5,687 nucleotides of DNA. Origin: an uncultured Chryseolinea sp. (GTDB lineage Bacteria; Bacteroidota; Bacteroidia; Cytophagales; Cyclobacteriaceae). Shown piece after piece: positions 1-5,201 of this stretch; position 1 is the first letter of the stretch, and each line of letters opens with the position of its first letter. Under the pieces are notes generated by a model. The model had not been told where the DNA came from. It ran no database searches and saw only the letters and a list, made by a program, of their open reading frames with translations. A program made the position numbers and the translations under genes. The DNA lies in the NCBI GenBank assembly GCA_946478915.1, contig CAMLER010000369.1, forward strand, positions 1-5,687. The letters run 5' to 3'.

Positions 1-630
1 CCCGATTCCTGCACGATAGTGGCTGTCAGCAAGACGAACCCGCCTGAACGTATTAAGGAGGCATATGACGCTGGACAGCGGGTTTTTGGTGAAAATCGTG
101 TCCAGGAACTAACGCCCAAATATGAAGCTCTTCCCAAAGACATTCAATGGCACATGATCGGGCATATGCAGACCAACAAAGTTAAATACATCGTCCCTTT
201 TGTGAACATGATCCAATCCGTAGACAGGGCTGGCGTACTTCAGGAGATCAATAAACAAGCGGCAAAATTCAACAGAGTTATATCCTGCTTGCTTCAGATT
301 CACATTGCAAAGGAGGATACAAAATTTGGCTTTTCGGAGAAGGAAGCCCTCGAGCTCGTAACGGGCACTGCAATTAAATCCTTTTCATATGTCTCAATCG
401 TAGGAATTATGGGTATGGCGACGTTTACAGATAACGAGGATCAGGTAAGGAAAGAATTCCGAAGTCTGCGTGAATTTTTCGAGGAGTTAAAGACATCAGC
501 CCTTCCGCCGAATGTTCGCATGCAGGAACTATCAATGGGAATGAGCGGCGATTATAAAATCGCGATCGAAGAAGGAAGTACAATGGTGCGGATCGGTTCC
601 GCTATTTTCGGAGAACGTTCAACGCATTAG
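1..630 (+). CDS. yggS: YggS/PROSC family PLP homeostasis protein (5' truncated)
   Basis: This is a PLP-binding, non-enzymatic-looking TIM-barrel protein of the YggS/YBL036C/PROSC family, which buffers free pyridoxal 5'-phosphate in the cytoplasm. The reading frame is open from base 1, and the family's N-terminal motif is read as T-I-V-A-V-S-K-T. The GTG at 19 is therefore an internal valine and the true start lies upstream of the window. The lysine of VAVSKT (codon 31-33) matches the PLP Schiff-base lysine. Other family signatures follow in order: FGENRVQE, WHMIGHMQTNK, a KFGF segment, and near the C-terminus LSMGMSGDYKIAI and STMVRIGSAIFGER, the phosphate-binding end. 209 residues are visible; the family is usually about 220-235, so roughly 15-25 residues are missing. 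The next gene starts 10 bp downstream on the same strand, which suggests co-transcription. Family assignment is very secure; the start is not in the window. Confidence 0.95.
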   Translation, partial: PDSCTIVAVSKTNPPERIKEAYDAGQRVFGENRVQELTPKYEALPKDIQWHMIGHMQTNKVKYIVPFVNMIQSVDRAGVLQEINKQAAKFNRVISCLLQIHIAKEDTKFGFSEKEALELVTGTAIKSFSYVSIVGIMGMATFTDNEDQVRKEFRSLREFFEELKTSALPPNVRMQELSMGMSGDYKIAIEEGSTMVRIGSAIFGERSTH

Positions 631-640
631 AATTCAAACT

Positions 641-1021
641 ATGAACAGACAAGGAAGCCTTTTATGGGGCGCAATAATGGGTGGAATGGCTGTGGCAATC
701 GGTGCTTTTGGCGCGCACGCGTTGAAACCCATATTGATTGCAACTGGCAGGGAAGACACTTTTGAGCTGGCGGTTCGATACCAGTTTTATCATTCCCTGG
801 CCCTCCTACTCATAGGAGTGCTGGCACGGCATATTCAGGTCAAACTATTGGGGGTCAGCTCTTTGTTCTTCATAGCCGGAATCTTAATATTTTCTGGAAG
901 CCTTTACACTCTTTCCCTGACGGGGATCACCTGGCTGGGTGCAATCACGCCCATTGGAGGAGTATGTTTCCTTGCCGGCTGGCTGCTAGTTGCATTGAGC
1001 GTGCTTAAGGATAAATATTGA
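641..1021 (+). CDS. DUF423 family small integral membrane protein (YgdD-like)
   Basis: This 126-residue protein matches the DUF423 (YgdD/TMEM256-type) family, whose biochemical role is unknown. Hydropathy read by eye gives four membrane segments, at about residues 8-27, 46-64, 70-92 and 98-121. Conserved family motifs are visible: GAFGAHAL at 21-28, a YQFYHSLALLL helix at 47-57, FSGSLYTLSL at 84-93, and the ITPIGGVCFLAGW stretch near 102-114. The C-terminus is short and charged (KDKY). The length is normal for the family. The ATG at 641 lies 10 bp after the yggS stop and has no Shine-Dalgarno sequence, as is usual in Bacteroidota. It is probably the second gene of a yggS operon. Nothing in the sequence links the two functionally beyond proximity. 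Confidence 0.9.
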   Translation: MNRQGSLLWGAIMGGMAVAIGAFGAHALKPILIATGREDTFELAVRYQFYHSLALLLIGVLARHIQVKLLGVSSLFFIAGILIFSGSLYTLSLTGITWLGAITPIGGVCFLAGWLLVALSVLKDKY

Positions 1022-1053
1022 GCCCGCTTTGAATTTCATTGTAAATGCTTACC

Positions 1054-1081
1054 AAAAAAAAGGACTGCCAAAGCAGTCCTT
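1054..1081 (-). terminator. Rho-independent terminator of the DUF1573 gene
   Basis: A perfect 8-bp stem (AGGACTGC at 1061-1068 pairing with GCAGTCCT at 1073-1080) encloses a 4-nt loop and extends by one more A-T pair (1060/1081). On the plus strand it is preceded by an unbroken run of A (1054-1061). Read on the minus strand this becomes a GC-rich hairpin followed by a T run, the classic intrinsic terminator. It lies about 30 bp past the stop of the DUF1573 gene. In the plus direction the hairpin is followed by TCATTATC, not a T run, so it would be a poor terminator for the yggS-DUF423 transcript. Confidence 0.9.
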
Positions 1082-1109
1082 CATTATCGCCTAATTCTAA
1101 CTGTCTGAA

Positions 1110-1523
1110 TTATTGTGTATCCGCTTTCTTAGCAAGGATATTAGTGGTGAAATTGATTTGTGATCCATCAGCATTAACAGCGTTTGACACAATGGTCACA
1201 GTCTTATTCTGTTTTCCCATCTTACCAGCGCTATTAAAAGCTACAGTAAGCTCCCCCTTTCCACCGGGCATAATCGGATCTCTTGGCCAGCCTTTTGGCG
1301 TAGTGCAACCGCAGGTTACCTGAACATTTGTAATGATTAGCGGCTCTGTGCCTGTGTTTGCGAATTTAAATGTCTCCTCGACCTTATCGCCCTGAACAAT
1401 ATCCCCAAAGTCATGCGTCTTCTTTTCAAACGTAATTACAGGACCCTTTTGGGCAGGTTTATCTTGTGCAAAAATCTCGGTTGCGAATCCCAAGACAAGA
1501 ATAAAAAACAAATATTTCTTCAT
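1110..1523 (-). CDS. Secreted DUF1573 domain protein
   Basis: This 137-residue exported protein carries a DUF1573 domain, an Ig-like beta-sandwich found mainly in Bacteroidota and Planctomycetes; its molecular function is not established. Residues 1-19 form a Sec-type signal peptide: two lysines, a hydrophobic core (YLFFILVLGFA) and a likely cut after A19, before QDK. There is no lipobox cysteine, so a soluble periplasmic or secreted product is expected. The DUF1573 signature spans about 30-115: ITFEKKTHDFGDI, then EETFKFANTGTEPLIITNV, the paired cysteines C71 and C73 in VTCGCTTP, and IMPGGKGELTVAFNSAGKMGKQNKTVTIVSN. C71 and C73 could form a disulfide or bind a metal. The ATG is the first start after an in-frame stop (TAA, complement of 1527-1529). 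The gene is convergent with DUF423 and divergent from the Nudix gene, so it is probably a single-gene transcript. Confidence 0.93.
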   Translation of the reverse strand: MKKYLFFILVLGFATEIFAQDKPAQKGPVITFEKKTHDFGDIVQGDKVEETFKFANTGTEPLIITNVQVTCGCTTPKGWPRDPIMPGGKGELTVAFNSAGKMGKQNKTVTIVSNAVNADGSQINFTTNILAKKADTQ

Positions 1524-1537
1524 ACCTTATTTTTTTT

Positions 1538-1545
1538 CAAATTTA
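1538..1545 (-). promoter_or_regulatory. Bacteroidota -7 promoter element for the DUF1573 gene
   Basis: Read on the minus strand this is TAAATTTG, an exact match to the Bacteroidota -7 consensus TAnnTTTG. It sits 14 bp upstream of the DUF1573 ATG, so transcription would start only a few bases before the start codon's leader. No good TTTG -33 element lies 19-20 bp further upstream; only a weak CTGG is found at 22 bp. The position and the exact -7 match make it plausible; the missing -33 lowers confidence. Confidence 0.5.
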
Positions 1546-1581
1546 AGACCTTCACTCAACAATTTTGCCAGATTTCTAAAC

Positions 1582-1595
1582 TTTCTGTCCAGAAA
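1582..1595. promoter_or_regulatory. Palindrome in divergent spacer, candidate operator
   Basis: TTTCTG (1582-1587) and CAGAAA (1590-1595) form a perfect inverted repeat around a 2-bp centre. It lies between the divergent DUF1573 and Nudix genes, about 37 bp upstream of the DUF1573 -7 element and 47 bp before the Nudix start. A wider inverted pair, CCAGAT (1568-1573) and ATCTGG (1613-1618), surrounds it. Six-base inverted repeats are expected by chance about once in a window of this size for any one spacing, so this is only a candidate binding site. Confidence 0.25.
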
Positions 1596-1642
1596 TTGTG
1601 ACTTTGTTTTGCATCTGGAATTAACACAGATAGTAACCCTTA

Positions 1643-2104
1643 ATGAGTCCTGAAATCGCCGAAATCTATGGAAACAAGGTTAGAATAAGGGTGATGGGAC
1701 TTTGTTGGCGTGGCGACTCGCTCCTCATGGTGCGTCATGAGATGGGGGACAAAGATTTATGGGCGCCACCCGGCGGGGGTGTTGAATACGGTGAAACGCT
1801 GGAGGATGCACTCCGGAGGGAGTTTTTCGAGGAAACGGGCTTGGTGGTATCAGCCGGAAAATTTCTTTTTGGCTGCGAATTTCTTCAAAAACCCCTGCAT
1901 GCTATTGAATTGTTTTTCGAGGTGACGCGAGTATCGGGAGAGGTTAAGACGGGTACCGATCCGGAACTTCCTATAATTCGAAACGCTCAATTCCTTTCTC
2001 CCGAGCAAATCGGGAACATACCTTCCGGCGCTATTCATGGCATTTTTAACACGGTGACAAAACCGGAAAAATTGTGCCAGTTGAGTGGATTTTACAGGAT
2101 TTAA
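1643..2104 (+). CDS. Nudix hydrolase (MutT-like, single domain)
   Basis: This 153-residue single-domain Nudix protein is expected to hydrolyse a nucleoside diphosphate linked to another moiety (NTP, ADP-ribose or similar), using divalent metal. The full Nudix box lies at residues 45-67: G45, E51, then R59-E60-F-F-E63-E64-T-G66-L. All catalytic acidic residues are present; the usual aliphatic residue after RE is F61. Upstream, RIRVMGLCWRGDSLLMVRH forms the opening beta strands, and LWAPPGGGVEYGE leads into the box. The substrate cannot be read from sequence; the APPGGGVE lead-in is common in general MutT/ADP-ribose-type members. The ATG at 1643 is fixed by an in-frame TAA at 1634-1636. There is no Shine-Dalgarno sequence. 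The gene is divergent from DUF1573 and is followed 73 bp later by the 2178 gene on the same strand, so it may be transcribed alone or with that cluster. Confidence 0.92.
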   Translation: MSPEIAEIYGNKVRIRVMGLCWRGDSLLMVRHEMGDKDLWAPPGGGVEYGETLEDALRREFFEETGLVVSAGKFLFGCEFLQKPLHAIELFFEVTRVSGEVKTGTDPELPIIRNAQFLSPEQIGNIPSGAIHGIFNTVTKPEKLCQLSGFYRI

Positions 2105-2177
2105 TTTGGTATTCTGCTAAATCCGGCTTGTTATTTACCCCTTAAAATATTTATTATTGCACACTAAACCTGAAACA

Positions 2178-2993
2178 ATGAATCTTACAAAAATTTTATC
2201 GATCGTCCTTTTTCTTGTGAGCATAGGACTGGCTTACTATCTCTATGATAGTATTCATTCTACGATCAAATTCAGAGAATCTATAGCAGCTACTGAAAAG
2301 GAGATAACGGATAAACTTGCTGTAATTCGGGAAGCTGAAAAAGCATTTCTTCAACAGAACGGTCACTATACAGCTAATTGGGATTCGTTGATAAACTTTA
2401 TAGAAAACGGACGAGTACCCATTACGTTAAGAAAAGAAAAAATTACCCAACTCAGCTACGGAGAAGAAAAAGTCGAGGTTGAAATCGATACGATTGGTTT
2501 CATGCCCGCCAGAGATCGAATCTTCAGGAAGACTTATAATACCAACGCAGCCGCTGATGGTACATTTGCCGGCTTCCTTGTCAAGGAAGGTGATTACGTT
2601 GTAAAGGGCTCACCAGCGTACCGTATGCGTGCAAAGCAGCGCGAGAAAACTGAAACTTATACATTCATTGAACAAGGTACTATTGTCGCATTAGCAAAAG
2701 TAAATCCTGGCGACCAGGTTAGTAGGGGTCAGAATCTGATCAGCATGTGGGATTATCATTTGAATCCAAACGTTGACGTCAAGAATCTAAGTGAAGTTCC
2801 GGGATCAGACGGCAAGAAGTTCGACATTTTCGTTGGGAAAATTAATCGGAACAACAGCATGGTGAGCGTTATTGAAGTCAAAGATCCAGCGCCGATAAAT
2901 CCTGAACGTAGGGCAAGTAACGACGCGCGCAATCGCCAGCCTCTTGGTTTTGGTTCAAGAGTAGATGTGAACACCACTGGTAATTGGGAATAA
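2178..2993 (+). CDS. Single-pass membrane protein with coiled coil and barrel-sandwich-like region
   Basis: I do not recognise a named family. From the ATG at 2178 the product is 271 residues; a TTG at 2157 would add seven residues before the same membrane segment and is less likely. Residues 6-23 (ILSIVLFLVSIGLAYYLY) form one membrane anchor with a five-residue N-terminal tail, so the rest is probably periplasmic. Residues about 31-60 form a charged helix or coiled coil, followed by a QNGHYTANWDSLINFI stretch that loosely recalls pseudopilin helix ends. Two similar segments follow, 128-150 and 167-190, each with GT-x-x-V-x-x-GD-x-V-x-x-G spacing like biotinyl-lipoyl/HlyD half motifs but without an attachment lysine. 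The C-terminal 30 residues are polar and rich in R, N and P. The stop is 1 bp before the DUF3822 start, so the two are almost certainly translationally coupled. A structural role in an envelope complex is inferred. Confidence 0.85.
   Translation: MNLTKILSIVLFLVSIGLAYYLYDSIHSTIKFRESIAATEKEITDKLAVIREAEKAFLQQNGHYTANWDSLINFIENGRVPITLRKEKITQLSYGEEKVEVEIDTIGFMPARDRIFRKTYNTNAAADGTFAGFLVKEGDYVVKGSPAYRMRAKQREKTETYTFIEQGTIVALAKVNPGDQVSRGQNLISMWDYHLNPNVDVKNLSEVPGSDGKKFDIFVGKINRNNSMVSVIEVKDPAPINPERRASNDARNRQPLGFGSRVDVNTTGNWE
2559..2627 (+). other. First barrel-sandwich-like half motif within the 2178 gene
   Basis: Encodes residues 128-150: GT at 128-129, V135, GD at 138-139, V141, G144 and a closing M150. 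The spacing matches the beta-strand/turn pattern of biotinyl-lipoyl and HlyD-type hybrid motifs (G-x-V-x-x-GD-x-V-x-x-G). It aligns with the second copy at 2676-2747 with one gap. There is no MKM-type lysine, so covalent cofactor attachment is unlikely. The repeat call rests on eye alignment only. Confidence 0.5.
2676..2747 (+). other. Second barrel-sandwich-like half motif within the 2178 gene
   Basis: Encodes residues 167-190: GTIV at 167-170, V175, PGD at 177-179, V181, GQ at 184-185, LI at 187-188 and M190. This is the better of the two matches to the HlyD/biotinyl-lipoyl pattern, where GD-x-V-x-x-GQ-x-L is characteristic. Two half motifs separated by about 16 residues would be enough to form one barrel-sandwich hybrid domain. 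This is inferred from motif spacing. Confidence 0.55.
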
Positions 2994-2994
2994 A

Positions 2995-3882
2995 TTGCAA
3001 TCTGCCTCGTTGCAATATAAGCTCATACGGAAAACGAAGGATGAACTTTTTGATGAAGAATTCATTCATCAATATCACCTATTGTTAAATATCGGAACCC
3101 GGGATTTTCAGATCCTGGTTGTTGAACCTGGTGGCAATAAAGTACTGTTGCTCGAGGACTTTGTTTTACCATCCCTTACCTCGAACGAAGAACTGATCCA
3201 TATTCTCGATCACTTATTCGATTCACATGCATTCCTCAAGGCGGGTTTTTGGAAAAAAATAAAAGTCGCCATTAAGAACCAGAAATTTGTGCAGGTTCCA
3301 CAGGCTCTTTTTGTTGAAGATTCAATCGCAGACTATTTAAAGTTTAACGCAACAATTGATATGTTGCGCGAAACAATTTTATATACCAAAAATGATCGGG
3401 CACAGGCGGTAACTGTGTACGCGATAAATAATGAACTAAAAAATTGGTTATCGAAAGTATACCCGAGTAATCATCCGACTATCACACATCAGTCTGCCGC
3501 CTTAATAGAAGGAACGATGGAATATGCTAAAAGCAGATCTGATAACCCGTTATATATTTATGTTGACCGTTTTAAGCTTCATATCGTCGCCTGTAACAGC
3601 ACCCAATTGATCTATTATAATCAGTTTGCCATCAAGCAGTTTTCAGACTACATAAAATATATTATGATGGTGATGAAATCGCTGGATATGGATCAGCAGT
3701 CAAGTCAGATTGTGCTGTGGGGTTATATCGGAAAAAATTCACCTCACTATCATGAGTTCTACAAATACATTAACAATGTAACCTTTGGAACTCATCCCGA
3801 TTATCTCAAGTTTAGTTATGTTTTTGACGAAGTCCAGGACCATCATTTCTTTGACTTGTATAGCATTCATTTGCTCGACTAA
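2995..3882 (+). CDS. DUF3822 family protein
   Basis: This matches the Bacteroidota-specific DUF3822 family of unknown function, most clearly in its C-terminal half: the LYIYVDRFKLHIVAC strands (186-200), IYYNQFAIKQFSDYIKYIMM (206-225), VLWGYIGKNSPHYHEFYKY (240-258) and the end FDEVQDHHFFDLYSIHLLD. There is no signal peptide or membrane segment, so it is cytoplasmic. The beta hairpin at 28-43 (HLLLNIGTRDFQILVV) and the one at 186-207 resemble the two phosphate-loop hairpins of actin-like ATPases such as PilM and GspL, but without a clear DxGxxxT signature, so nucleotide binding is doubtful. No ATG precedes the conserved region: candidate starts are TTG 2995 (chosen, 1 bp after the previous stop), TTG 3010, or ATT/CTG codons overlapping the upstream gene. 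With TTG 2995 the protein is 295 residues. coaD follows after 6 bp. Confidence 0.88.
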   Translation: MQSASLQYKLIRKTKDELFDEEFIHQYHLLLNIGTRDFQILVVEPGGNKVLLLEDFVLPSLTSNEELIHILDHLFDSHAFLKAGFWKKIKVAIKNQKFVQVPQALFVEDSIADYLKFNATIDMLRETILYTKNDRAQAVTVYAINNELKNWLSKVYPSNHPTITHQSAALIEGTMEYAKSRSDNPLYIYVDRFKLHIVACNSTQLIYYNQFAIKQFSDYIKYIMMVMKSLDMDQQSSQIVLWGYIGKNSPHYHEFYKYINNVTFGTHPDYLKFSYVFDEVQDHHFFDLYSIHLLD

Positions 3883-3888
3883 GCTGAC

Positions 3889-4347
3889 ATGACAAAACGA
3901 ATTGCATTATTTCCTGGCTCCTTTGATCCCTTCACAAAGGGGCACGAAGATATTGTGCTTCGTGGGCTTCAGCTGTTTGATGAGATAATTATCGCATTGG
4001 GCTATAACGCACAGAAGAGTTCCCGATACTTTGATATCAACCTGATGGTTGAGAAAATCAACGAAGCATTTGAGGAATATCAAAACATTCGCGTGGTCAC
4101 ATTCTCGGAGCTTACAGCTGAATTTGCGCGAAAAAATGGTGCAAGGTTTTTACTGCGTGGACTTCGCAATACGACTGATTTCGAATATGAAAACAGTATC
4201 TCGCAGGTAAACCGAAAACTTTACACCGAGCTGGAGTCAGTTTTTTTGATCACTACGCCAAGGCTCGCCTGGATAAGCTCGTCGATCGTCAGAGAAGTAC
4301 ACAAATACGGTGGCGACGTATCAGAATTTCTTCCCTATAAACTTTAA
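3889..4347 (+). CDS. coaD: Phosphopantetheine adenylyltransferase
   Basis: CoaD (PPAT) transfers AMP from ATP to 4'-phosphopantetheine to give dephospho-CoA and pyrophosphate, the fourth step from pantothenate to coenzyme A, in the cytoplasm. The sequence is a complete, typical bacterial PPAT of 152 residues. PGSFDPFTKGH (9-19) carries the nucleotidyltransferase T/HxGH motif as TKGH. The R90-G-L-R93 segment with D97 and E99/E101 forms the substrate- and ATP-binding region, and ISSSIVR (129-135) is the second ATP-binding signature. All key residues expected for activity are present. The start is fixed: the DUF3822 stop, in the same frame, lies 6 bp upstream of the ATG. No Shine-Dalgarno sequence is seen. 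It is the last gene of the plus-strand cluster, convergent with the minus-strand Nudix gene 34 bp downstream. Confidence 0.98.
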   Translation: MTKRIALFPGSFDPFTKGHEDIVLRGLQLFDEIIIALGYNAQKSSRYFDINLMVEKINEAFEEYQNIRVVTFSELTAEFARKNGARFLLRGLRNTTDFEYENSISQVNRKLYTELESVFLITTPRLAWISSSIVREVHKYGGDVSEFLPYKL

Positions 4348-4381
4348 CCTGCAAATATTACAACTCCAAAAAGAGTCCAAA

Positions 4382-5068
4382 TTATTTAGCGGGCTTTATC
4401 GCATTCATCTCGTAGTACTGTTCAAAAACGTAGGCAATTGATTTGTACGAATGCTCAAGCGCATGATACACTTCTTTTCCGTTCATCCATCGAGTCTCCT
4501 CTATGTCCTCGGAAGGATCCGGGCGCATTTTTGAATCATCAACGACATCCATCAGGTACCATTTGGTCTTCTTTATCATTGCCCGCTTATTCATGGTATA
4601 AGTGTGCCACGTTGTACAGATCTTGCTGTCAACTTTAACAGTTACATTACATTCTTCCTCCACTTCCCTCGCTGCTGCTTTTCGATTTTTTTCTCCCTTC
4701 TCAATCTTACCTTTTGGCAGATCCCACTTCTTCATTCGATAGATCATCAGGAATTTTTCCTTTTTTCGAACCAGTCCCCCAGCAGCTTTTACCACCTTAA
4801 ATTTCTGTCTGAGAAAATCCTTAATACCATCATAATCCACAACTGTGAGGTATAGCGAAAACAAGTTGGTAGGTACCTTTGAGTCCAAAAAATTTAGCAA
4901 TACACCCAGCGCTTCATCGGTGACATTTTGTATCCATACGTGGTGAATAAGTTTTGCTTGAACAAGCGGTCCCTCGGCGGCATCGATAACTGAGTTGATC
5001 TTTCCCTGATCAGGTTGCTCATTAGCCTTTAGGATCCGCACAGGTATGTCGTTGATAAAAATAATCAT
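4382..5068 (-). CDS. Nudix hydrolase with N-terminal extension
   Basis: This 228-residue Nudix protein has about 95 N-terminal residues of mixed alpha/beta character that I cannot assign (no signal peptide or membrane segment), then a Nudix domain at about 95-205. The domain opens with AAGGLVRKKEKFLMIYR, followed by KKWDLPKGKIEKGE, a lead-in typical of Ap4A/diphosphoinositol-type members. The Nudix box is at 120-142: G120, E126, R134, E135, E138, E139. Its usual final glycine is replaced by N141 (E-C-N-V). The catalytic acidic residues are intact, so hydrolysis of a nucleoside-diphosphate derivative is likely; the substrate is unknown. The start is fixed, since an in-frame TGA directly precedes the ATG. 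The gene is convergent with coaD and divergent from pyrE, an arrangement I recall as common in Bacteroidota. Confidence 0.92.
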   Translation of the reverse strand: MIIFINDIPVRILKANEQPDQGKINSVIDAAEGPLVQAKLIHHVWIQNVTDEALGVLLNFLDSKVPTNLFSLYLTVVDYDGIKDFLRQKFKVVKAAGGLVRKKEKFLMIYRMKKWDLPKGKIEKGEKNRKAAAREVEEECNVTVKVDSKICTTWHTYTMNKRAMIKKTKWYLMDVVDDSKMRPDPSEDIEETRWMNGKEVYHALEHSYKSIAYVFEQYYEMNAIKPAK

Positions 5069-5098
5069 TCACAGCAGGTTAAGGCATATCCATGTTCG

Positions 5099-5129
5099 CA
5101 AAAGAACAAATAATTTTCACCTGGGCAAA
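5099..5129 (-). promoter_or_regulatory. Candidate promoter for the minus-strand Nudix gene
   Basis: On the minus strand, TTTG (complement of 5126-5129, part of a longer T run) is followed by exactly 19 bp and then TTCTTTTG (complement of 5099-5106). This matches the Bacteroidota consensus TTTG-N19-TAnnTTTG at all four -33 bases and five of six -7 bases. Transcription would start near 5092-5094, giving a leader of about 25 nt before the ATG ending at 5068. The spacing and location between divergent genes support it. Confidence 0.55.
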
Positions 5130-5161
5130 AATTTTTGAATTTATTACCCTATAAATCGGTC

Positions 5162-5192
5162 TTTATCCAAACGAATTTTAGTGATAACTTTC
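5162..5192 (+). promoter_or_regulatory. Candidate promoter for pyrE
   Basis: TTTA (5162-5165), 19 bp, then TAACTTTC (5185-5192) match the TTTG-N19-TAnnTTTG consensus at three of four and five of six bases. The transcript would begin at about 5198-5199, almost at the ATG, so pyrE mRNA would be leaderless or nearly so. The match is imperfect and the very short leader is a reason for caution. Confidence 0.35.
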
Positions 5193-5201
5193 CGGAGTTA
5201 T
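5184..5201 (+). promoter_or_regulatory. Inverted repeat overlapping the pyrE start codon
   Basis: ATAACT (5184-5189) and AGTTAT (5196-5201) are perfect reverse complements around a 6-nt centre, TTCCGG. The right arm covers the first two bases of the pyrE ATG, and the left arm overlaps the proposed -7 element. It could act as a DNA operator or, if transcription begins upstream, as an RNA hairpin masking the start codon. A 6-bp repeat can arise by chance. Confidence 0.25.

Noticed and set aside
19..21. GTG at 19 as the start of the YggS protein
   Set aside because: It encodes the first valine of the conserved VAVSKT motif, and the frame is open and family-like upstream to base 1.
1045..1323. 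Open frame on the plus strand opposite the DUF1573 gene
   Set aside because: It begins in the terminator and lies antisense to a clear DUF1573 gene; its translation matches no family.
1608..1638. TTTG, 19 bp, then TAGTAACC upstream of the first Nudix gene as a promoter
   Set aside because: The -33 match and spacing are perfect but the -7 element matches only TA of TAnnTTTG, and transcription would start at or after the ATG.
2097..2124. Hairpin GGATTTA / TAAATCC after the first Nudix gene as a terminator
   Set aside because: Only 7 mostly A-T pairs with a 14-nt loop, no T run after it, and it overlaps the stop codon.
2106..2139. Promoter for the 2178 gene (TTTG 2106-2109, TATTTACC 2132-2139)
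   Set aside because: The -7 element matches only three of six consensus bases at 22 bp spacing. The gene may instead be transcribed from the Nudix promoter.
4358..4380. Shared terminator between convergent coaD and Nudix genes (ACTC / GAGT)
   Set aside because: The stem is only four or five pairs including a wobble and has no clear T run outside it; the T/A run lies in the loop.
4438..4855. Two small plus-strand frames opposite the second Nudix gene
   Set aside because: Both are antisense to a complete Nudix protein and show no recognisable domain.
1643..5068. A linked Nudix-based defence or signalling system formed by the two Nudix genes
   Set aside because: The two Nudix proteins are on different strands, 2.3 kb apart, with housekeeping neighbours, and there are no effector, toxin or nucleotide-cyclase genes.
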